64,000 bases of DNA. It comes from Bradyrhizobium sp. CB3481 (GTDB taxonomy: Bacteria; Pseudomonadota; Alphaproteobacteria; Rhizobiales; Xanthobacteraceae). Position 1 is the first letter of the stretch. Each line of letters opens with the position of its first letter. Location: contig NZ_CP121647.1 of assembly GCF_029714305.1 (NCBI RefSeq), positions 3,864,501 to 3,928,500 of the forward strand. The letters are read 5' to 3'. The notes beneath the pieces are model-generated. The model was given only the letters and a program-made list of their open reading frames with translations, did not search any database and had not been told where the DNA came from. Shown here in pieces: positions 7,877-17,883 of the stretch. Made by a program: the position numbers and the translations under genes.

Positions 7877-8832
7877 TGGCGCAGGCGCCCATCCAGTTTG
7901 ACCGGGCATCGGGCGCACTCGAAGGTGCGAACGCGTGGGAGCGTTTGGCCGCCGTGGCGCTGGTGCTGGGCTCGAAGGTGGCGTCGAACTTCTCGCATCG
8001 CGGCTACAACATGTGCGCCAACCTGTTGCGCACGACGCTCCCCGAGCGCGACATCCAGGTCAAACTCAACGACGACGCCGTGTTCGAGTTTCCCTATGGC
8101 GACGGCTATTGGAGCAAGCTGCTTAACCGCTCCTACACTTACGAGAACGAGCTCGAGCTGCTGTTCGAGGATTCGGCCGAGGTCGATTACACGCTGCTCG
8201 ATTGCGGCGCCAATTACGGCTACTGGTCGGTACTGGTGTCGAGCAGGCCGTTCGGGTCGCACAAGGCGATCGCGATCGAGCCGTCGGGACAGAATTTTCC
8301 AAAGCTCGCCAACAATGCCCGCATCAACGGCAATCGCTTCGAAACGATGAAGTGCGCGATCGGTGCCGCGCGCGGTACCGCGCGGCTCTCAGGCACCAAG
8401 CACGAGGCCTTCAGCATCGCCGGCGACCAGGTCGATGGCGAGGAGGTGCCGGTCATCGCACTGGATAACCTCTTGGACGACGGCAAGGTCGTGCCCGGCG
8501 GCAAATACCTGATCAAGCTCGACGTCGAAGGCGTCGAGATCGAGGCCATGAAGGGCGGCACCCGGCTGATGCAGGGCGACAGCGTTTTGCTGTGCGAGGA
8601 GCACGGCAACGATCCCAGGCATACCGTCTCGCGCTACATCCTCGACCAATCGCTGACGCTGATCGTCTACGATCCGCGCAGCCATCGCCTGGAAACCGTG
8701 ACCGATCTGTCGATCCTCGACCGGATCAAGGTTTCAACCCATGTCGGCTACAACGTGTTCGGCACCGCAAGCGCTTTCTGGCTCGCCCGGATCGAAGCGC
8801 TCAATGCGAAAGCCGCGCGCCGCGTGCAATGA
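7876..8832 (+). CDS. FkbM-family SAM-dependent methyltransferase inside the nuo operon
   Basis: 318 residues. A SAM-binding motif I is visible as LLDCGANYGYWSVL (residues near 110-124), followed by AIAIEPSGQNF (acidic end of strand 2). LIKLDVEGVEIEAMKGG in the second half is the conserved block of the FkbM/Methyltransf_21 family. These enzymes O-methylate sugars, polyketides or peptides. ATG 7876 overlaps the nuoD stop and nuoE starts 11 bases after its stop, so it is embedded in the transcript. It is not a known complex I subunit. It might modify a complex I subunit or assembly partner, or be a passenger; the sequence does not decide. The longer open frame from 7747 lies antiphase inside nuoD and is rejected. 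Confidence 0.85.
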   Translation: MAQAPIQFDRASGALEGANAWERLAAVALVLGSKVASNFSHRGYNMCANLLRTTLPERDIQVKLNDDAVFEFPYGDGYWSKLLNRSYTYENELELLFEDSAEVDYTLLDCGANYGYWSVLVSSRPFGSHKAIAIEPSGQNFPKLANNARINGNRFETMKCAIGAARGTARLSGTKHEAFSIAGDQVDGEEVPVIALDNLLDDGKVVPGGKYLIKLDVEGVEIEAMKGGTRLMQGDSVLLCEEHGNDPRHTVSRYILDQSLTLIVYDPRSHRLETVTDLSILDRIKVSTHVGYNVFGTASAFWLARIEALNAKAARRVQ

Positions 8833-8843
8833 GAGACTGAACG

Positions 8844-9455
8844 ATGTCGGTACGTCGCCTCGCCCCGAAGGAACAGCAGCCCGCGAGCTTTGCGTTCACG
8901 GACGAGAATCTCGCCTGGGCCAAGGCGCAGATCGCAAAATATCCGCCGGGCCGGCAGGCCTCGGCCGTGATCGCGATCCTGTGGCGCGCGCAGGAGCAGC
9001 ATGAAGGGTGGGTGCCGGAAGCCGCGATCCGCGTCGTCGCCGACATGCTCGACATGCCCTACATCCGCGTGCTGGAGGTTGTGACCTTCTACACCATGTT
9101 CCAGCTCCAGCCGGTCGGAAAGAAGGCCCATGTGCAGGTCTGCGGCACCACGCCGTGCCGCCTGCGCGGCGCCGGCGACCTGATCGACGTCTGCCAGAGC
9201 CGCATTCACCATGAGCCTTTCCATCTGTCGAAAGACGGCAATTTCAGCTGGGAAGAGGTCGAGTGCCTGGGCGCCTGCGTGAATGCGCCGATGGTGCAGA
9301 TCTGGAAGGACACCTACGAGGACCTGACCAAGGAAACCTTCGGCAAGGTGCTGGACGGCTTCGCCTCGGGCAATCCGCCCAAGCCAGGACCGCAGGTTGA
9401 CCGTCAGTTCTCGGCGCCCGCCGGCGGGCCGACGACGCTGAAGGAATCGACATGA
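8844..9455 (+). CDS. nuoE: NADH:quinone oxidoreductase subunit E (24-kDa, 2Fe-2S N1a)
   Basis: 203 residues. The thioredoxin-like domain has the four N1a ligands: Cys in [11 protein letters not shown] (C-x4-C) and in [11 protein letters not shown] (C-x3-C). The helical N-terminal part has [15 protein letters not shown]. It works with NuoF and NuoG in the NADH-dehydrogenase module. The C-terminus is a short Pro/Gly-rich tail without the helix-hairpin-helix extension seen on some rhizobial NuoE proteins. ATG 8844 lies 11 bases after the methyltransferase stop. Confidence 0.96.
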   Translation: MSVRRLAPKEQQPASFAFTDENLAWAKAQIAKYPPGRQASAVIAILWRAQEQHEGWVPEAAIRVVADMLDMPYIRVLEVVTFYTMFQLQPVGKKAHVQVCGTTPCRLRGAGDLIDVCQSRIHHEPFHLSKDGNFSWEEVECLGACVNAPMVQIWKDTYEDLTKETFGKVLDGFASGNPPKPGPQVDRQFSAPAGGPTTLKEST

Positions 9456-9503
9456 GGCGTGACGGCACGTTGCCCGTGAGCGGGCCGGGGAGGGGTCAGT
9501 GCG

Positions 9504-9668
9504 ATGAAGAACTGGCGCTATATCGGCATGCACGCCGTCGCGGCGGCGGCCTTCATTTTTCTGCTGCAGCGTTACGGGCTGAACGCGACGCTCGAATCCA
9601 GCCTGTTGTGGGCACTGACCTTCGGCGGATGCGCCGCGGGCCTTGCCTATGCGCAGTCCAACCGTTGA
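9504..9668 (+). CDS. Small membrane protein between nuoE and nuoF
   Basis: 54 residues. There are two hydrophobic stretches, about residues 9-21 (HAVAAAAFIFLLQ) and 33-50 (SSLLWALTFGGCAAGLAYA). The ATG at 9504 has a strong GGGGAGGGG ribosome site, and the gene fills the gap between nuoE and nuoF, ending 21 bases before nuoF. This placement, spacing and ribosome site make it very likely real. It is not one of the 14 canonical complex I subunits. It may be an accessory or assembly factor of the lineage, or simply a co-transcribed membrane protein. No named family is recognised. Confidence 0.75.
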   Translation: MKNWRYIGMHAVAAAAFIFLLQRYGLNATLESSLLWALTFGGCAAGLAYAQSNR

Positions 9669-9689
9669 TCCGCTAGGAAGCTTCAAGTC

Positions 9690-11015
9690 ATGCTCGACGA
9701 CAAGGATCGCATCTTCAAGAACCTCTACGGCCTCCATGATTGGGGGCTCGAGGGCGCGCGCCGCCGCGGCGCGTGGGACGGCACGAAAGCGATCATCGAC
9801 AAGGGCCGCGACTGGATCATCAACGAGATGAAGGCCTCCGGCCTGCGCGGCCGCGGCGGGGCAGGCTTTCCGACCGGCCTGAAATGGTCGTTCATGCCGA
9901 AGGAATCCACCGACGGCAGGCCGAGCTACCTCGTCGTCAACGCCGACGAGTCCGAGCCCGGCACCTGTAAGGACCGCGAGATCATGCGGCACGATCCGCA
10001 CCTGCTCGTGGAGGGCTGCCTGCTCGCCAGCTTCGCGATGGGCGCGCATGCCTGCTACATCTATGTCCGCGGCGAGTTCATCCGCGAGCGCGAGCGCCTG
10101 CAGGCCGCGATCGACCAGGCCTATGATGCGAAACTGGTCGGCAAGGACAACGTCAATGGCTGGCCGTTCGACATCTACGTCGCGCATGGCGCCGGGGCCT
10201 ATATTTGCGGCGAGGAAACCGCGCTGCTGGAAAGCCTCGAAGGCAAGAAGGGCCAGCCGCGGCTGAAGCCGCCATTCCCGGCCAATGTCGGCCTCTATGG
10301 CTGCCCGACCACCGTCAACAACGTCGAGTCCATTGCGGTCGCACCCGACATCCTGCGCCGCGGCGCGGCATGGTTCGCCGCGATCGGCCGGCCCAACAAT
10401 GTCGGCACAAAGCTGTTCTGCGTGTCCGGCCATGTCGAGCGGCCCTGCAACGTCGAAGAGGCGATGGGCCTGACGTTCCGCGAACTGATCGAGCGTCACT
10501 GCGGCGGCATCCGCGGCGGCTGGGACAATCTGAAGGCCGTGATCCCCGGCGGTTCGTCGGTGCGCATGGTGCCGGCCGAGCAGATCATCGACACGCCGAT
10601 GGATTTTGACTCTTTGAGCAAGCTGCGCTCCGGCCTCGGCACCGCCGCCGTGATCGTGATGGACAAGTCGACCGACCTGATCCGGGCGATCGCGCGCATC
10701 TCCTATTTCTATAAGCATGAGAGCTGCGGCCAGTGCACGCCGTGCCGCGAAGGCACCGGGTGGATGTGGCGCGTGCTGTCGCGCATGGCCGAGGGCCGCG
10801 CCCACAAGCGCGAGATCGACATGCTGCTGGAGGTGACCAAGCAGGTCGAGGGACACACCATCTGTGCGCTCGGCGACGCTGCGGCGTGGCCGATCCAGGG
10901 CCTGATCGCGCATTTCCGTCACGAGATCGAGGCGCGCATCGACCAGTATTCGCACAAGGCCGACGTCGACGATATCGGCGTACGCGATCCCGTGAACATG
11001 GTCGCGGCGGAGTAA
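9690..11015 (+). CDS. nuoF: NADH:quinone oxidoreductase subunit F (51-kDa, FMN, N3)
   Basis: 441 residues. [16 protein letters not shown] near residue 50 is the FMN/NADH glycine-rich motif, and [14 protein letters not shown] follows. [20 protein letters not shown] is the SLBB-side family block. The N3 4Fe-4S cluster ligands are in [15 protein letters not shown] plus Cys in [13 protein letters not shown]. It oxidises NADH and passes electrons to NuoE and NuoG. It starts 21 bases after the small membrane protein gene. A 19-codon open frame separates it from nuoG. Confidence 0.97.
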   Translation: MLDDKDRIFKNLYGLHDWGLEGARRRGAWDGTKAIIDKGRDWIINEMKASGLRGRGGAGFPTGLKWSFMPKESTDGRPSYLVVNADESEPGTCKDREIMRHDPHLLVEGCLLASFAMGAHACYIYVRGEFIRERERLQAAIDQAYDAKLVGKDNVNGWPFDIYVAHGAGAYICGEETALLESLEGKKGQPRLKPPFPANVGLYGCPTTVNNVESIAVAPDILRRGAAWFAAIGRPNNVGTKLFCVSGHVERPCNVEEAMGLTFRELIERHCGGIRGGWDNLKAVIPGGSSVRMVPAEQIIDTPMDFDSLSKLRSGLGTAAVIVMDKSTDLIRAIARISYFYKHESCGQCTPCREGTGWMWRVLSRMAEGRAHKREIDMLLEVTKQVEGHTICALGDAAAWPIQGLIAHFRHEIEARIDQYSHKADVDDIGVRDPVNMVAAE

Positions 11016-11020
11016 GGGCG

Positions 11021-11080
11021 ATGGCAGACGACAAGACCGCCAGCGTTACACCGCCAGACTGCAAGCTGGGAAAGACTTGA
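11021..11080 (+). CDS. Possible 19-codon mini-gene between nuoF and nuoG
   Basis: An ATG at 11021 opens a 19-residue frame rich in Asp, Lys and Thr, closing with TGA seven bases before the nuoG ATG. An AAGGG sequence lies three bases ahead of the ATG, too close to be optimal. It may be a coupling or leader peptide for nuoG, or chance. It exactly fills the intergenic gap, which is the only reason for listing it. Confidence 0.2.
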   Translation: MADDKTASVTPPDCKLGKT

Positions 11081-11087
11081 GACAACA

Positions 11088-13163
11088 ATGACCAAACTCA
11101 TCATCGACGGCAAAGAGATCGATGTGCCCGCGGAGTATACGCTACTGCAGGCGTGCGAGGCCGCGGGCGCCGAAATCCCGCGCTTCTGCTACCACGAGCG
11201 GCTGTCGATCGCCGGCAATTGCCGGATGTGCCTCGTCGAGATCAAGGGTGGCCCGAAGCCGGTCGCAAGCTGCGCCTGGGGCGTGCGCGACTGCCGGCCG
11301 GGCCCGAAGGGCGAGCCGCCGGAAATCTCCACGCGTTCGCCGATGGTCAAGAAGGCGCGCGAAGGCGTGATGGAATTCCTCTTGATCAACCATCCGCTGG
11401 ACTGCCCGATCTGCGATCAGGGCGGCGAGTGCGACCTGCAGGACCAGGCGATGGGTTACGGCGTCGACACTTCGCGCTTCGCCGAAAACAAGCGCGCGGT
11501 CGAGGACAAATATCTGGGCGCGCTGGTCAAGACGTCGATGAACCGATGCATCCAATGCACGCGCTGCGTCCGCTTCTCGGCCGAAGTCGCAGGCGCCCCG
11601 GAAATGGGCGCCACCGGCCGCGGCGAGGATATGGAGATCACGACCTATCTCGAGCAGGCGCTGACCTCCGAGCTGCAGGGCAACCTCGTCGACATCTGCC
11701 CGGTCGGCGCGCTGACCTCGAAGCCATACGCATTCGCCGCCCGCCCGTGGGAGCTCGGCAAGACGCAGTCGGTCGACGTCATGGACGGTCTCGGCTCTGC
11801 GATCCGCGTCGATACGCGCGGCCGCGAGGTGATGCGCATTTTGCCGCGCATCAACGAGGCCGTGAACGAGGAATGGATTTCCGACAAGACCCGCCACATC
11901 GTTGACGGCCTGCGCACGCAGCGGCTCGATCGGCCCTATGTCCGGCTGAACGAGAAGCTTCGCCCTGCCTCGTGGCAGGAGGCTTTTGCGGCCATCGCCG
12001 CCAAGCTCCGGATGACCGACGGCAAGCGGATCGGGGCCATCGCCGGCGATCTCGCCGCGGTCGAGGAGATGTTCGCGTTCAAGGATCTGCTTGGCCGATA
12101 CGGCTCGACCAATCTGGCGGTGCAGGGCGGCGACGCCTTCGACCCAAAACTCGGCCGCGCCGGCTATATCTTCAACCCGACCATCGCCGGGATCGAGCAG
12201 GCCGACGCGCTGCTGATTATCGGCTCTAACCCGCGCAAGGAAGCTGCCGTTCTCAACGCGCGCATCCGCAAGCGTTGGCGCACCGGCCAGCTCAAGGTCG
12301 GCGTGATCGGCCCGAAGGCCGATCTCACCTATGATTACGACTATCTCGGCGCGGGTACCGATACGCTGAACGATCTCGCGGGCGGCAAGCATTCCTTCAC
12401 CGAGGTGCTGAAGGGCGCCAAGAACCCGATCGTGCTGGTCGGCGCCGGATCGTTGTCGCGGCACGATGGCGCGGGGGTGCTGGCGCTGGCGGCGAAGATT
12501 GCGACGAGTGTCGGCGCGCTCAAGGACGGCTGGAACGGCTTTGCCGTGCTGCAGGATACGGCCTCGCGCGCGGGCGCGCTCGATATCGGCTTTGCCGCCG
12601 ACAAGGGCGGGCTCAACCTGGCGCAGATGACGACCTTCGGCACGCTCGACGTGCTGTTTTTGGTCGGCGCAGACGAGGTGAAGGTGCCGGAGGGCACGTT
12701 TGTGGTTTATATCGGCACGCATGGCGACCGCGGCGCGCACCGCGCCGACGTCATCCTGCCGGGCGCGGCCTACACCGAAAAATCCGGCCTCTTCGTCAAC
12801 ACCGAGGGCAGGGTGCAGATCGCCGCCCGCGCGGCGTTTCCACCCGGCGAGGCGCGCGAGGACTGGGCGATCGCCCGTGCGCTGTCGGATGTGCTCGGCA
12901 AGAAGCTGCCTTACGATTCGCTGCAGGCGTTACGCCAGGCGCTGTTCAAGGCGGTGCCGCATCTGATGCGGATCGACCAGATCGAGCCGGGCACGGCCGA
13001 GCAGGTCAAGGCGGTGGCGGGCAAGGACGGCAAGGTCGACAAGAGCCCGCTGAAATCGTCCGTTGAGGATTTCTACCTGACCAACCCGATCGCACGGGCA
13101 TCAGCGGTGATGGCGGAATGTTCCCGGCTGGCGGCCGGGCGAATGCTGACGGCAGCGGAGTGA
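11088..13163 (+). CDS. nuoG: NADH:quinone oxidoreductase subunit G (75-kDa)
   Basis: 691 residues. The N-terminal 2Fe-2S ferredoxin domain has Cys in [20 protein letters not shown]. The 4Fe-4S ligands follow in [17 protein letters not shown] and [12 protein letters not shown], then [11 protein letters not shown]. The rest is a molybdopterin-oxidoreductase-like domain ([16 protein letters not shown], then [17 protein letters not shown]) that holds no metal in complex I. Length is normal for alphaproteobacteria. It carries electrons from NuoF towards NuoI and NuoB. Confidence 0.96.
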   Translation: MTKLIIDGKEIDVPAEYTLLQACEAAGAEIPRFCYHERLSIAGNCRMCLVEIKGGPKPVASCAWGVRDCRPGPKGEPPEISTRSPMVKKAREGVMEFLLINHPLDCPICDQGGECDLQDQAMGYGVDTSRFAENKRAVEDKYLGALVKTSMNRCIQCTRCVRFSAEVAGAPEMGATGRGEDMEITTYLEQALTSELQGNLVDICPVGALTSKPYAFAARPWELGKTQSVDVMDGLGSAIRVDTRGREVMRILPRINEAVNEEWISDKTRHIVDGLRTQRLDRPYVRLNEKLRPASWQEAFAAIAAKLRMTDGKRIGAIAGDLAAVEEMFAFKDLLGRYGSTNLAVQGGDAFDPKLGRAGYIFNPTIAGIEQADALLIIGSNPRKEAAVLNARIRKRWRTGQLKVGVIGPKADLTYDYDYLGAGTDTLNDLAGGKHSFTEVLKGAKNPIVLVGAGSLSRHDGAGVLALAAKIATSVGALKDGWNGFAVLQDTASRAGALDIGFAADKGGLNLAQMTTFGTLDVLFLVGADEVKVPEGTFVVYIGTHGDRGAHRADVILPGAAYTEKSGLFVNTEGRVQIAARAAFPPGEAREDWAIARALSDVLGKKLPYDSLQALRQALFKAVPHLMRIDQIEPGTAEQVKAVAGKDGKVDKSPLKSSVEDFYLTNPIARASAVMAECSRLAAGRMLTAAE

Positions 13164-13173
13164 GCGTGATCTG

Positions 13174-14244
13174 ATGGCTGAATTCTTCGCAAGCTCGTTC
13201 TGGACCGGCTTTCTCTGGCCGCTGATCATCATGGTCGCGCAGAGCCTGTTGCTGCTGGTCGTGCTGCTGATCGCGATCGCCTACATTCTGCTCGCCGACC
13301 GCAAGATCTGGGCGGCGGTGCAGATCCGCCGCGGCCCCAACGTGGTCGGGCCATGGGGCCTCTTACAGTCCTTCGCGGACCTCCTGAAGTTCGTCTTGAA
13401 GGAGCCGGTCATTCCGTCCGGCTCCAACAAGGGCGTGTTCCTGCTGGCGCCGCTGGTGTCGTGCGTGCTGGCGCTGGCCGCCTGGGCCGTCATTCCGATG
13501 GATGCCGGCTGGGTGATCGCCAATATCAACGTCGGCGTGCTCTACATCTTCGCGATCTCGTCGCTGTCGATCTACGGCATCATCATGGCCGGCTGGTCGT
13601 CGAACTCGAAATACCCGTTCCTGGCGGCGCTTCGCTCCGCGGCGCAGATGGTGTCCTACGAAGTCTCGATCGGCTTCGTCATCATCACGGTCTTGTTGTG
13701 CGCCGGCTCGCTCAACCTGTCGGCCGTGGTGGAGGCACAGAACACGCGCGGTTTCGCCAGCCTGATCGGGCTGCCGCAACTCACCATCTTGAACTGGTAT
13801 GTGTGGCCACTGTTCCCGATGTTCGTGGTGTTCTACGTCTCGGCGCTGGCCGAGACCAACCGTCCGCCGTTCGACCTCGTGGAAGCGGAATCCGAACTGG
13901 TCGCCGGCTTCATGGTCGAATACGGCTCGACGCCGTATCTGTTGTTCATGCTCGGCGAATACGTCGCGATCACCACGATGTGCGCGATGGCGACGATCCT
14001 GTTCCTCGGCGGCTGGCTGCCGCCGGTGGCGCTGCCGCCGTTCACCTGGATCCCGGGTGTGGTTTGGTTCGCGCTGAAACTCTTTTTCATGTTCTTCCTG
14101 TTCGCGATGGCGAAGGCGATCGTGCCGCGCTACCGCTACGATCAACTGATGCGGCTCGGCTGGAAGGTGTTTCTGCCGCTGTCGCTGGCGATGGTGGTGA
14201 TTGTGGCCGGAGTGCTGCAGTTCGCCGGCATTGCGCCGAAGTGA
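13174..14244 (+). CDS. nuoH: NADH:quinone oxidoreductase subunit H (ND1-like)
   Basis: 356 residues with eight or nine membrane helices. Conserved blocks include [26 protein letters not shown] (helix 1-2 loop, in shorter parts RKIWAAVQ and RRGPNVVG) and [22 protein letters not shown], whose acidic residues line the quinone tunnel. It anchors the peripheral arm in the membrane. The ribosome site is weak, ten bases after nuoG. nuoI begins eight bases after its stop. Confidence 0.97.
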   Translation: MAEFFASSFWTGFLWPLIIMVAQSLLLLVVLLIAIAYILLADRKIWAAVQIRRGPNVVGPWGLLQSFADLLKFVLKEPVIPSGSNKGVFLLAPLVSCVLALAAWAVIPMDAGWVIANINVGVLYIFAISSLSIYGIIMAGWSSNSKYPFLAALRSAAQMVSYEVSIGFVIITVLLCAGSLNLSAVVEAQNTRGFASLIGLPQLTILNWYVWPLFPMFVVFYVSALAETNRPPFDLVEAESELVAGFMVEYGSTPYLLFMLGEYVAITTMCAMATILFLGGWLPPVALPPFTWIPGVVWFALKLFFMFFLFAMAKAIVPRYRYDQLMRLGWKVFLPLSLAMVVIVAGVLQFAGIAPK

Positions 14245-14251
14245 GGCCGTC

Positions 14252-14746
14252 ATGAGTGTCAACGTCAACGCAACCGCCCGGGCGCTTCTGCTATCCGAAT
14301 TCGTATCGGCGTTCTTTCTCGCCATGCGTTACTTCTTCAAGCCGAAGCCGACCATCAACTATCCGTTCGAGAAGAACCCGATCTCGCCGCGCTTCCGCGG
14401 CGAGCACGCGCTGCGCCGCTATCCCAACGGCGAGGAACGCTGCATCGCCTGCAAGCTGTGCGAGGCGATCTGCCCGGCGCAGGCGATCACGATCGAGGCC
14501 GGCCCGCGCCGCAACGACGGCACCCGCCGCACCGTGCGCTACGACATCGACATGGTGAAATGCATCTATTGCGGCCTGTGCCAGGAAGCCTGCCCAGTCG
14601 ATGCCATCGTCGAAGGCCCGAATTTCGAATTCGCGACCGAGACCCGCGAGGAGCTCTACTATGACAAGGCCAAGCTGCTCGCCAATGGCGACCGCTGGGA
14701 GCGCGAGATTGCGAAAGCAATCGAGCTCGACGCGCCGTACCGGTGA
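14252..14746 (+). CDS. nuoI: NADH:quinone oxidoreductase subunit I (two 4Fe-4S)
   Basis: 164 residues. Two 4Fe-4S motifs are complete: [16 protein letters not shown] and [16 protein letters not shown] (clusters N6a and N6b). The N-terminal amphipathic part ([17 protein letters not shown]) fits the membrane-facing helix of the family. The ATG at 14252 is preferred to 14201, which lies inside nuoH. It bridges NuoG and NuoB. Its stop is followed by a 116-base gap holding a three-armed repeat, unusual inside this otherwise tight operon. Confidence 0.96.
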   Translation: MSVNVNATARALLLSEFVSAFFLAMRYFFKPKPTINYPFEKNPISPRFRGEHALRRYPNGEERCIACKLCEAICPAQAITIEAGPRRNDGTRRTVRYDIDMVKCIYCGLCQEACPVDAIVEGPNFEFATETREELYYDKAKLLANGDRWEREIAKAIELDAPYR

Positions 14747-14772
14747 GGTGAGGGCATGATTCAGATTTTCAG

Positions 14773-14850
14773 GTCATTCCGGGGCACGCGAAGCGTGAAC
14801 CCGGAATCTCGAGATTCCGGGTCTGGTCCTTCGGACCATCCCGGAATGAC
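14773..14850. repeat. REP-like three-armed palindromic element inside the nuo operon
   Basis: An 11-bp outer stem pairs GTCATTCCGGG (14773-14783) with CCCGGAATGAC (14840-14850). It encloses three hairpins: CACGC/GCGTG (14785-14797), a 24-bp perfect palindrome centred between 14810 and 14811 (arms ACCCGGAATCTC and its complement), and TGGTCC/GGACCA (14824-14838). As RNA it would fold into a four-way junction. It resembles a common intergenic repeat of Bradyrhizobium genomes. It ends 12 bases before the nuoJ start codon, so it forms the leader of the nuoJ segment. Confidence 0.85.
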
Positions 14851-14862
14851 GGGGGCTGCCCG

Positions 14863-15501
14863 ATGATCCTTCCCGCGCTGTTTTTCTATCTGTTCGCCGG
14901 CGTCTGCGTGGCCTCGGCGGTGATGGTGATTGTCTCGCGCAATCCTGTGCACTCCGTGCTGTATCTGATCCTGGCCTTCGTCAACGCCTCCGGCCTGTTC
15001 GTGCTGATGGGCGCCGAATTCCTCGGCATGATGCTGATCGTGGTCTATGTCGGCGCGGTCGCCGTGCTGTTCCTGTTCGTGATCATGATGCTCGACGTTG
15101 ACTTCACCGAGCTGCGCGAGGGCTTCATCGAATATCTGCCGATCGGCCTTGTGATCGGCGGCATATTCCTCGCCGAGCTGCTGCTGGTCGCTGGCGGCTG
15201 GGTCATGAATCCGGCGACCACCAAGCAGATTACGGCGGCGATCCCGGCCAATGTCAGCAACACCGAGGCGCTCGGCCTCGTGCTCTATACGAAGTACATC
15301 CATTACTTCCAGATCGCAGGGCTCGTGCTGCTGGTCGCCATGATCGGCGCCATCGTGCTGACGCTGCGCCACAAGGCCAAGGTCAAGCGGCAGGACATCA
15401 ACGTGCAGAACGCGCGCACACCAGAAATCGCGATGGCCATCCGCAAGGTGGCATCGGGGCAGGGGCTGCAGGATTCCGACGCGGCGGAGTGGGTGAAATG
15501 A
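14863..15501 (+). CDS. nuoJ: NADH:quinone oxidoreductase subunit J (ND6-like)
   Basis: 212 residues with five membrane helices. The helix 3 block [32 protein letters not shown] ([21 protein letters not shown]) is the conserved NuoJ signature with its pi-bulge glycine region. It couples quinone chemistry to the antiporter-like subunits. The ATG at 14863 is preceded by GGGGG, part of the sequence immediately after the repeat. Its TGA overlaps the nuoK ATG. Confidence 0.95.
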   Translation: MILPALFFYLFAGVCVASAVMVIVSRNPVHSVLYLILAFVNASGLFVLMGAEFLGMMLIVVYVGAVAVLFLFVIMMLDVDFTELREGFIEYLPIGLVIGGIFLAELLLVAGGWVMNPATTKQITAAIPANVSNTEALGLVLYTKYIHYFQIAGLVLLVAMIGAIVLTLRHKAKVKRQDINVQNARTPEIAMAIRKVASGQGLQDSDAAEWVK

Positions 15502-15806
15502 CGATTGGTCTGGGCCACTACCTCGCGGTCGCCGCCATCCTGTTCACGACCGGGATCCTCGGCATCTTCCTGAACCGCAAGAACATCATCGTCATCCTGA
15601 TGTCGATCGAGCTGATCCTGCTCGCCGTCAACATCAACCTCGTCGCGTTCTCGACTTTCCTCGGCGACATCGTGGGCCAGGTGTTCGCGCTGCTGGTGCT
15701 GACGGTCGCAGCCGCTGAGGCCGCGATCGGTCTTGCCGTGCTGGTCGTGTATTTCCGCAACCGCGGTTCGATCGCGGTTGAAGACGTCAATCTGATGAAG
15801 GGCTAA
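15498..15806 (+). CDS. nuoK: NADH:quinone oxidoreductase subunit K (ND4L-like)
   Basis: 102 residues with three helices, the usual NuoK length. It carries the two buried glutamates of the family, in [14 protein letters not shown] and [14 protein letters not shown], which form part of the proton path. The ATG at 15498 overlaps the nuoJ stop (ATGA), giving translational coupling. The in-frame ATG three codons earlier would add residues without homology. Confidence 0.95.
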   Translation: MTIGLGHYLAVAAILFTTGILGIFLNRKNIIVILMSIELILLAVNINLVAFSTFLGDIVGQVFALLVLTVAAAEAAIGLAVLVVYFRNRGSIAVEDVNLMKG

Positions 15807-15816
15807 GGGCGCCACC

Positions 15817-17883
15817 ATGGTTCAGGCAATCGTCTTTCTGCCGCTGCTGGGCGCCATCCTGGCCGGCCTGATCGCCTTGTTCGGGGCGCATGCGCGCAAC
15901 CCGGGCGGCGATGAGGTCGAGCATCACGATCATGGCGATCACGCGCATGCGTCTCACGCCCATGACGACCATGGCCGTGACGATCACGGCCACGACGACC
16001 ACCACGTCTCCGAGCCGCCGGCGCAGGGCTCGCGCGCGGCCGAGCTGATCACGACGGGACTGCTGTTCGTGTCCGCGGCGCTGTCCTGGGTGGTGCTGGT
16101 CAATGTCGGCTTCATGCACCAGGACGCGCGGATCGCGCTGTTCCCCTGGATCAATTCCGGCGACCTGCAGGTGTCCTGGGCGCTGCGCGTCGACACGCTG
16201 ACCGCCGTGATGCTGGTGGTGGTCAACACCGTGTCCTCGCTCGTGCACCTCTATTCCATCGGCTACATGGACGAGGACCCGTACCGCCCGCGCTTCTTCG
16301 GCTATCTTTCGCTGTTCACCTTCGCGATGCTGATGCTGGTGACCGCGGACAATCTGGTCCAGCTTTTCTTCGGCTGGGAAGGCGTCGGTCTCGCCAGCTA
16401 TCTGCTGATTGGCTTCTGGTACCAGAAGCCGTCGGCGAACGCGGCGGCGATCAAGGCTTTCGTGGTCAACCGCGTCGGCGACTTTGGTTTTGCGCTCGGC
16501 ATCTTCGCCGTGTTCATGCTGCTCAATACCACCGATTTCGAGACGATCTTCGCCGGCGCACAGGGGCTGACCGGCAAAACCATCAACTTCTTCGGCTGGC
16601 ACGCCGATGCGCTGACGCTGATCTGCCTGCTATTGTTCATGGGTGCGATGGGCAAGTCGGCGCAGTTCCTGCTGCACACCTGGTTGCCGGACGCGATGGA
16701 AGGCCCGACGCCGGTCTCGGCGCTGATCCACGCTGCGACCATGGTGACCGCCGGCGTGTTCATGGTGGCGCGGCTGTCGCCGCTGTTCGAGCTGGCGCCG
16801 AACGCGCAGGCCGTCGTGATGTTCTTCGGCGCCACCACCGCGTTCTTCGCCGCCACCGTCGGCCTGGTCCAGAACGACATCAAGCGCATCGTCGCCTATT
16901 CGACCTGTTCACAGCTCGGCTACATGTTCGTGGCGATGGGAGCAGGGGCCTATTCGGTCGGCATGTTCCATTTGTTCACCCACGCCTTCTTCAAGGCGCT
17001 GCTGTTCCTAGGCTCCGGTTCGGTGATCTACGCGATGCACCACGAGCAGGATATCCGCAACATGGGCGGGCTGTGGCGCAAGATCCCCTACACGTACAGT
17101 GTGATGCTGGTCGGCACATTGGCGCTGACCGGCTTCCCGCTCACCGCCGGCTATTTCTCCAAGGACGCGATCATCGAGTCCGCCTACGTCGCGCATAATC
17201 CGTTTGCCTATTACGGCTTCGTGATGACCGTGATCGCGGCAGGCCTGACTTCGTTCTATTCGTGGCGCCTGATCTTCAAGACGTTCCACGGCGAGCCGCA
17301 CGACCAGCACCACTACGAAGCCGCCCATGAAGCGCCGATGTGGATGCTGGTGCCGATCGGCATCCTCGCCGCGGGATCAATCCTGGCCGGCTTCCCATTC
17401 AAGGAACTGTTCGCCGGCCATGGCGTGGAAGAGTTCTTCCGCGAGTCGCTCAAGATGCATCCGCACATCATCGAAGAAATGCACCACATCTCGCCGGTGG
17501 TCGCCTTCCTGCCGACCGTGATGATGGCCGGAGGCTTCCTGGTATCATTGCTGTTCTACATTCGCCGGCCCTACATCCCGGTCGAACTCGCGAACCAGCA
17601 CCAGATGCTCTACCAGTTCCTGCTCAACAAATGGTATTTTGACGAGCTCTATGACCTCATCTTCGTGCGTCCGGCGAAGTGGCTCGGTTATCAGCTCTGG
17701 AAAAAGGGCGACGGCTTCGTTATCGACGGCTTCGGTCCGGACGGCGTCTCGGCGCGCGTGCTCGATGTCACCCGCAACGTGGTGAAGATCCAGACCGGCT
17801 ACCTCTATCACTATGCCTTCGCGATGCTGATCGGCGTCGCCGGGCTGATCACCTGGTTCATGTTCGGCTTGGGAGCCCAGTAA
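15817..17883 (+). CDS. nuoL: NADH:quinone oxidoreductase subunit L (ND5-like) with His-rich insertion
   Basis: 688 residues, a distal antiporter-like subunit. Family blocks are clear: [42 protein letters not shown] and [16 protein letters not shown]. The usual key Glu (GWEGVG) and Lys residues are present. Between helix 1 (residues 3-23) and helix 2 (about 75) there is an insertion, residues 36-63, containing 12 His and 8 Asp. E. coli NuoL has no such stretch. The extra loop would lie at a membrane surface and could bind metal ions, which is inference. Its TAA overlaps the nuoM ATG. Confidence 0.95.
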   Translation: MVQAIVFLPLLGAILAGLIALFGAHARNPGGDEVEHHDHGDHAHASHAHDDHGRDDHGHDDHHVSEPPAQGSRAAELITTGLLFVSAALSWVVLVNVGFMHQDARIALFPWINSGDLQVSWALRVDTLTAVMLVVVNTVSSLVHLYSIGYMDEDPYRPRFFGYLSLFTFAMLMLVTADNLVQLFFGWEGVGLASYLLIGFWYQKPSANAAAIKAFVVNRVGDFGFALGIFAVFMLLNTTDFETIFAGAQGLTGKTINFFGWHADALTLICLLLFMGAMGKSAQFLLHTWLPDAMEGPTPVSALIHAATMVTAGVFMVARLSPLFELAPNAQAVVMFFGATTAFFAATVGLVQNDIKRIVAYSTCSQLGYMFVAMGAGAYSVGMFHLFTHAFFKALLFLGSGSVIYAMHHEQDIRNMGGLWRKIPYTYSVMLVGTLALTGFPLTAGYFSKDAIIESAYVAHNPFAYYGFVMTVIAAGLTSFYSWRLIFKTFHGEPHDQHHYEAAHEAPMWMLVPIGILAAGSILAGFPFKELFAGHGVEEFFRESLKMHPHIIEEMHHISPVVAFLPTVMMAGGFLVSLLFYIRRPYIPVELANQHQMLYQFLLNKWYFDELYDLIFVRPAKWLGYQLWKKGDGFVIDGFGPDGVSARVLDVTRNVVKIQTGYLYHYAFAMLIGVAGLITWFMFGLGAQ

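Noticed and set aside
8748..10955. 735-codon minus-strand frame across nuoE and nuoF
   Set aside because: Codon-shadow of real genes; no motif, no ribosome site.
14773..14850. CRISPR array or tRNA-like gene between nuoI and nuoJ
   Set aside because: Only one copy, no spacers; the structure is a palindromic repeat with three hairpins and no cloverleaf features.
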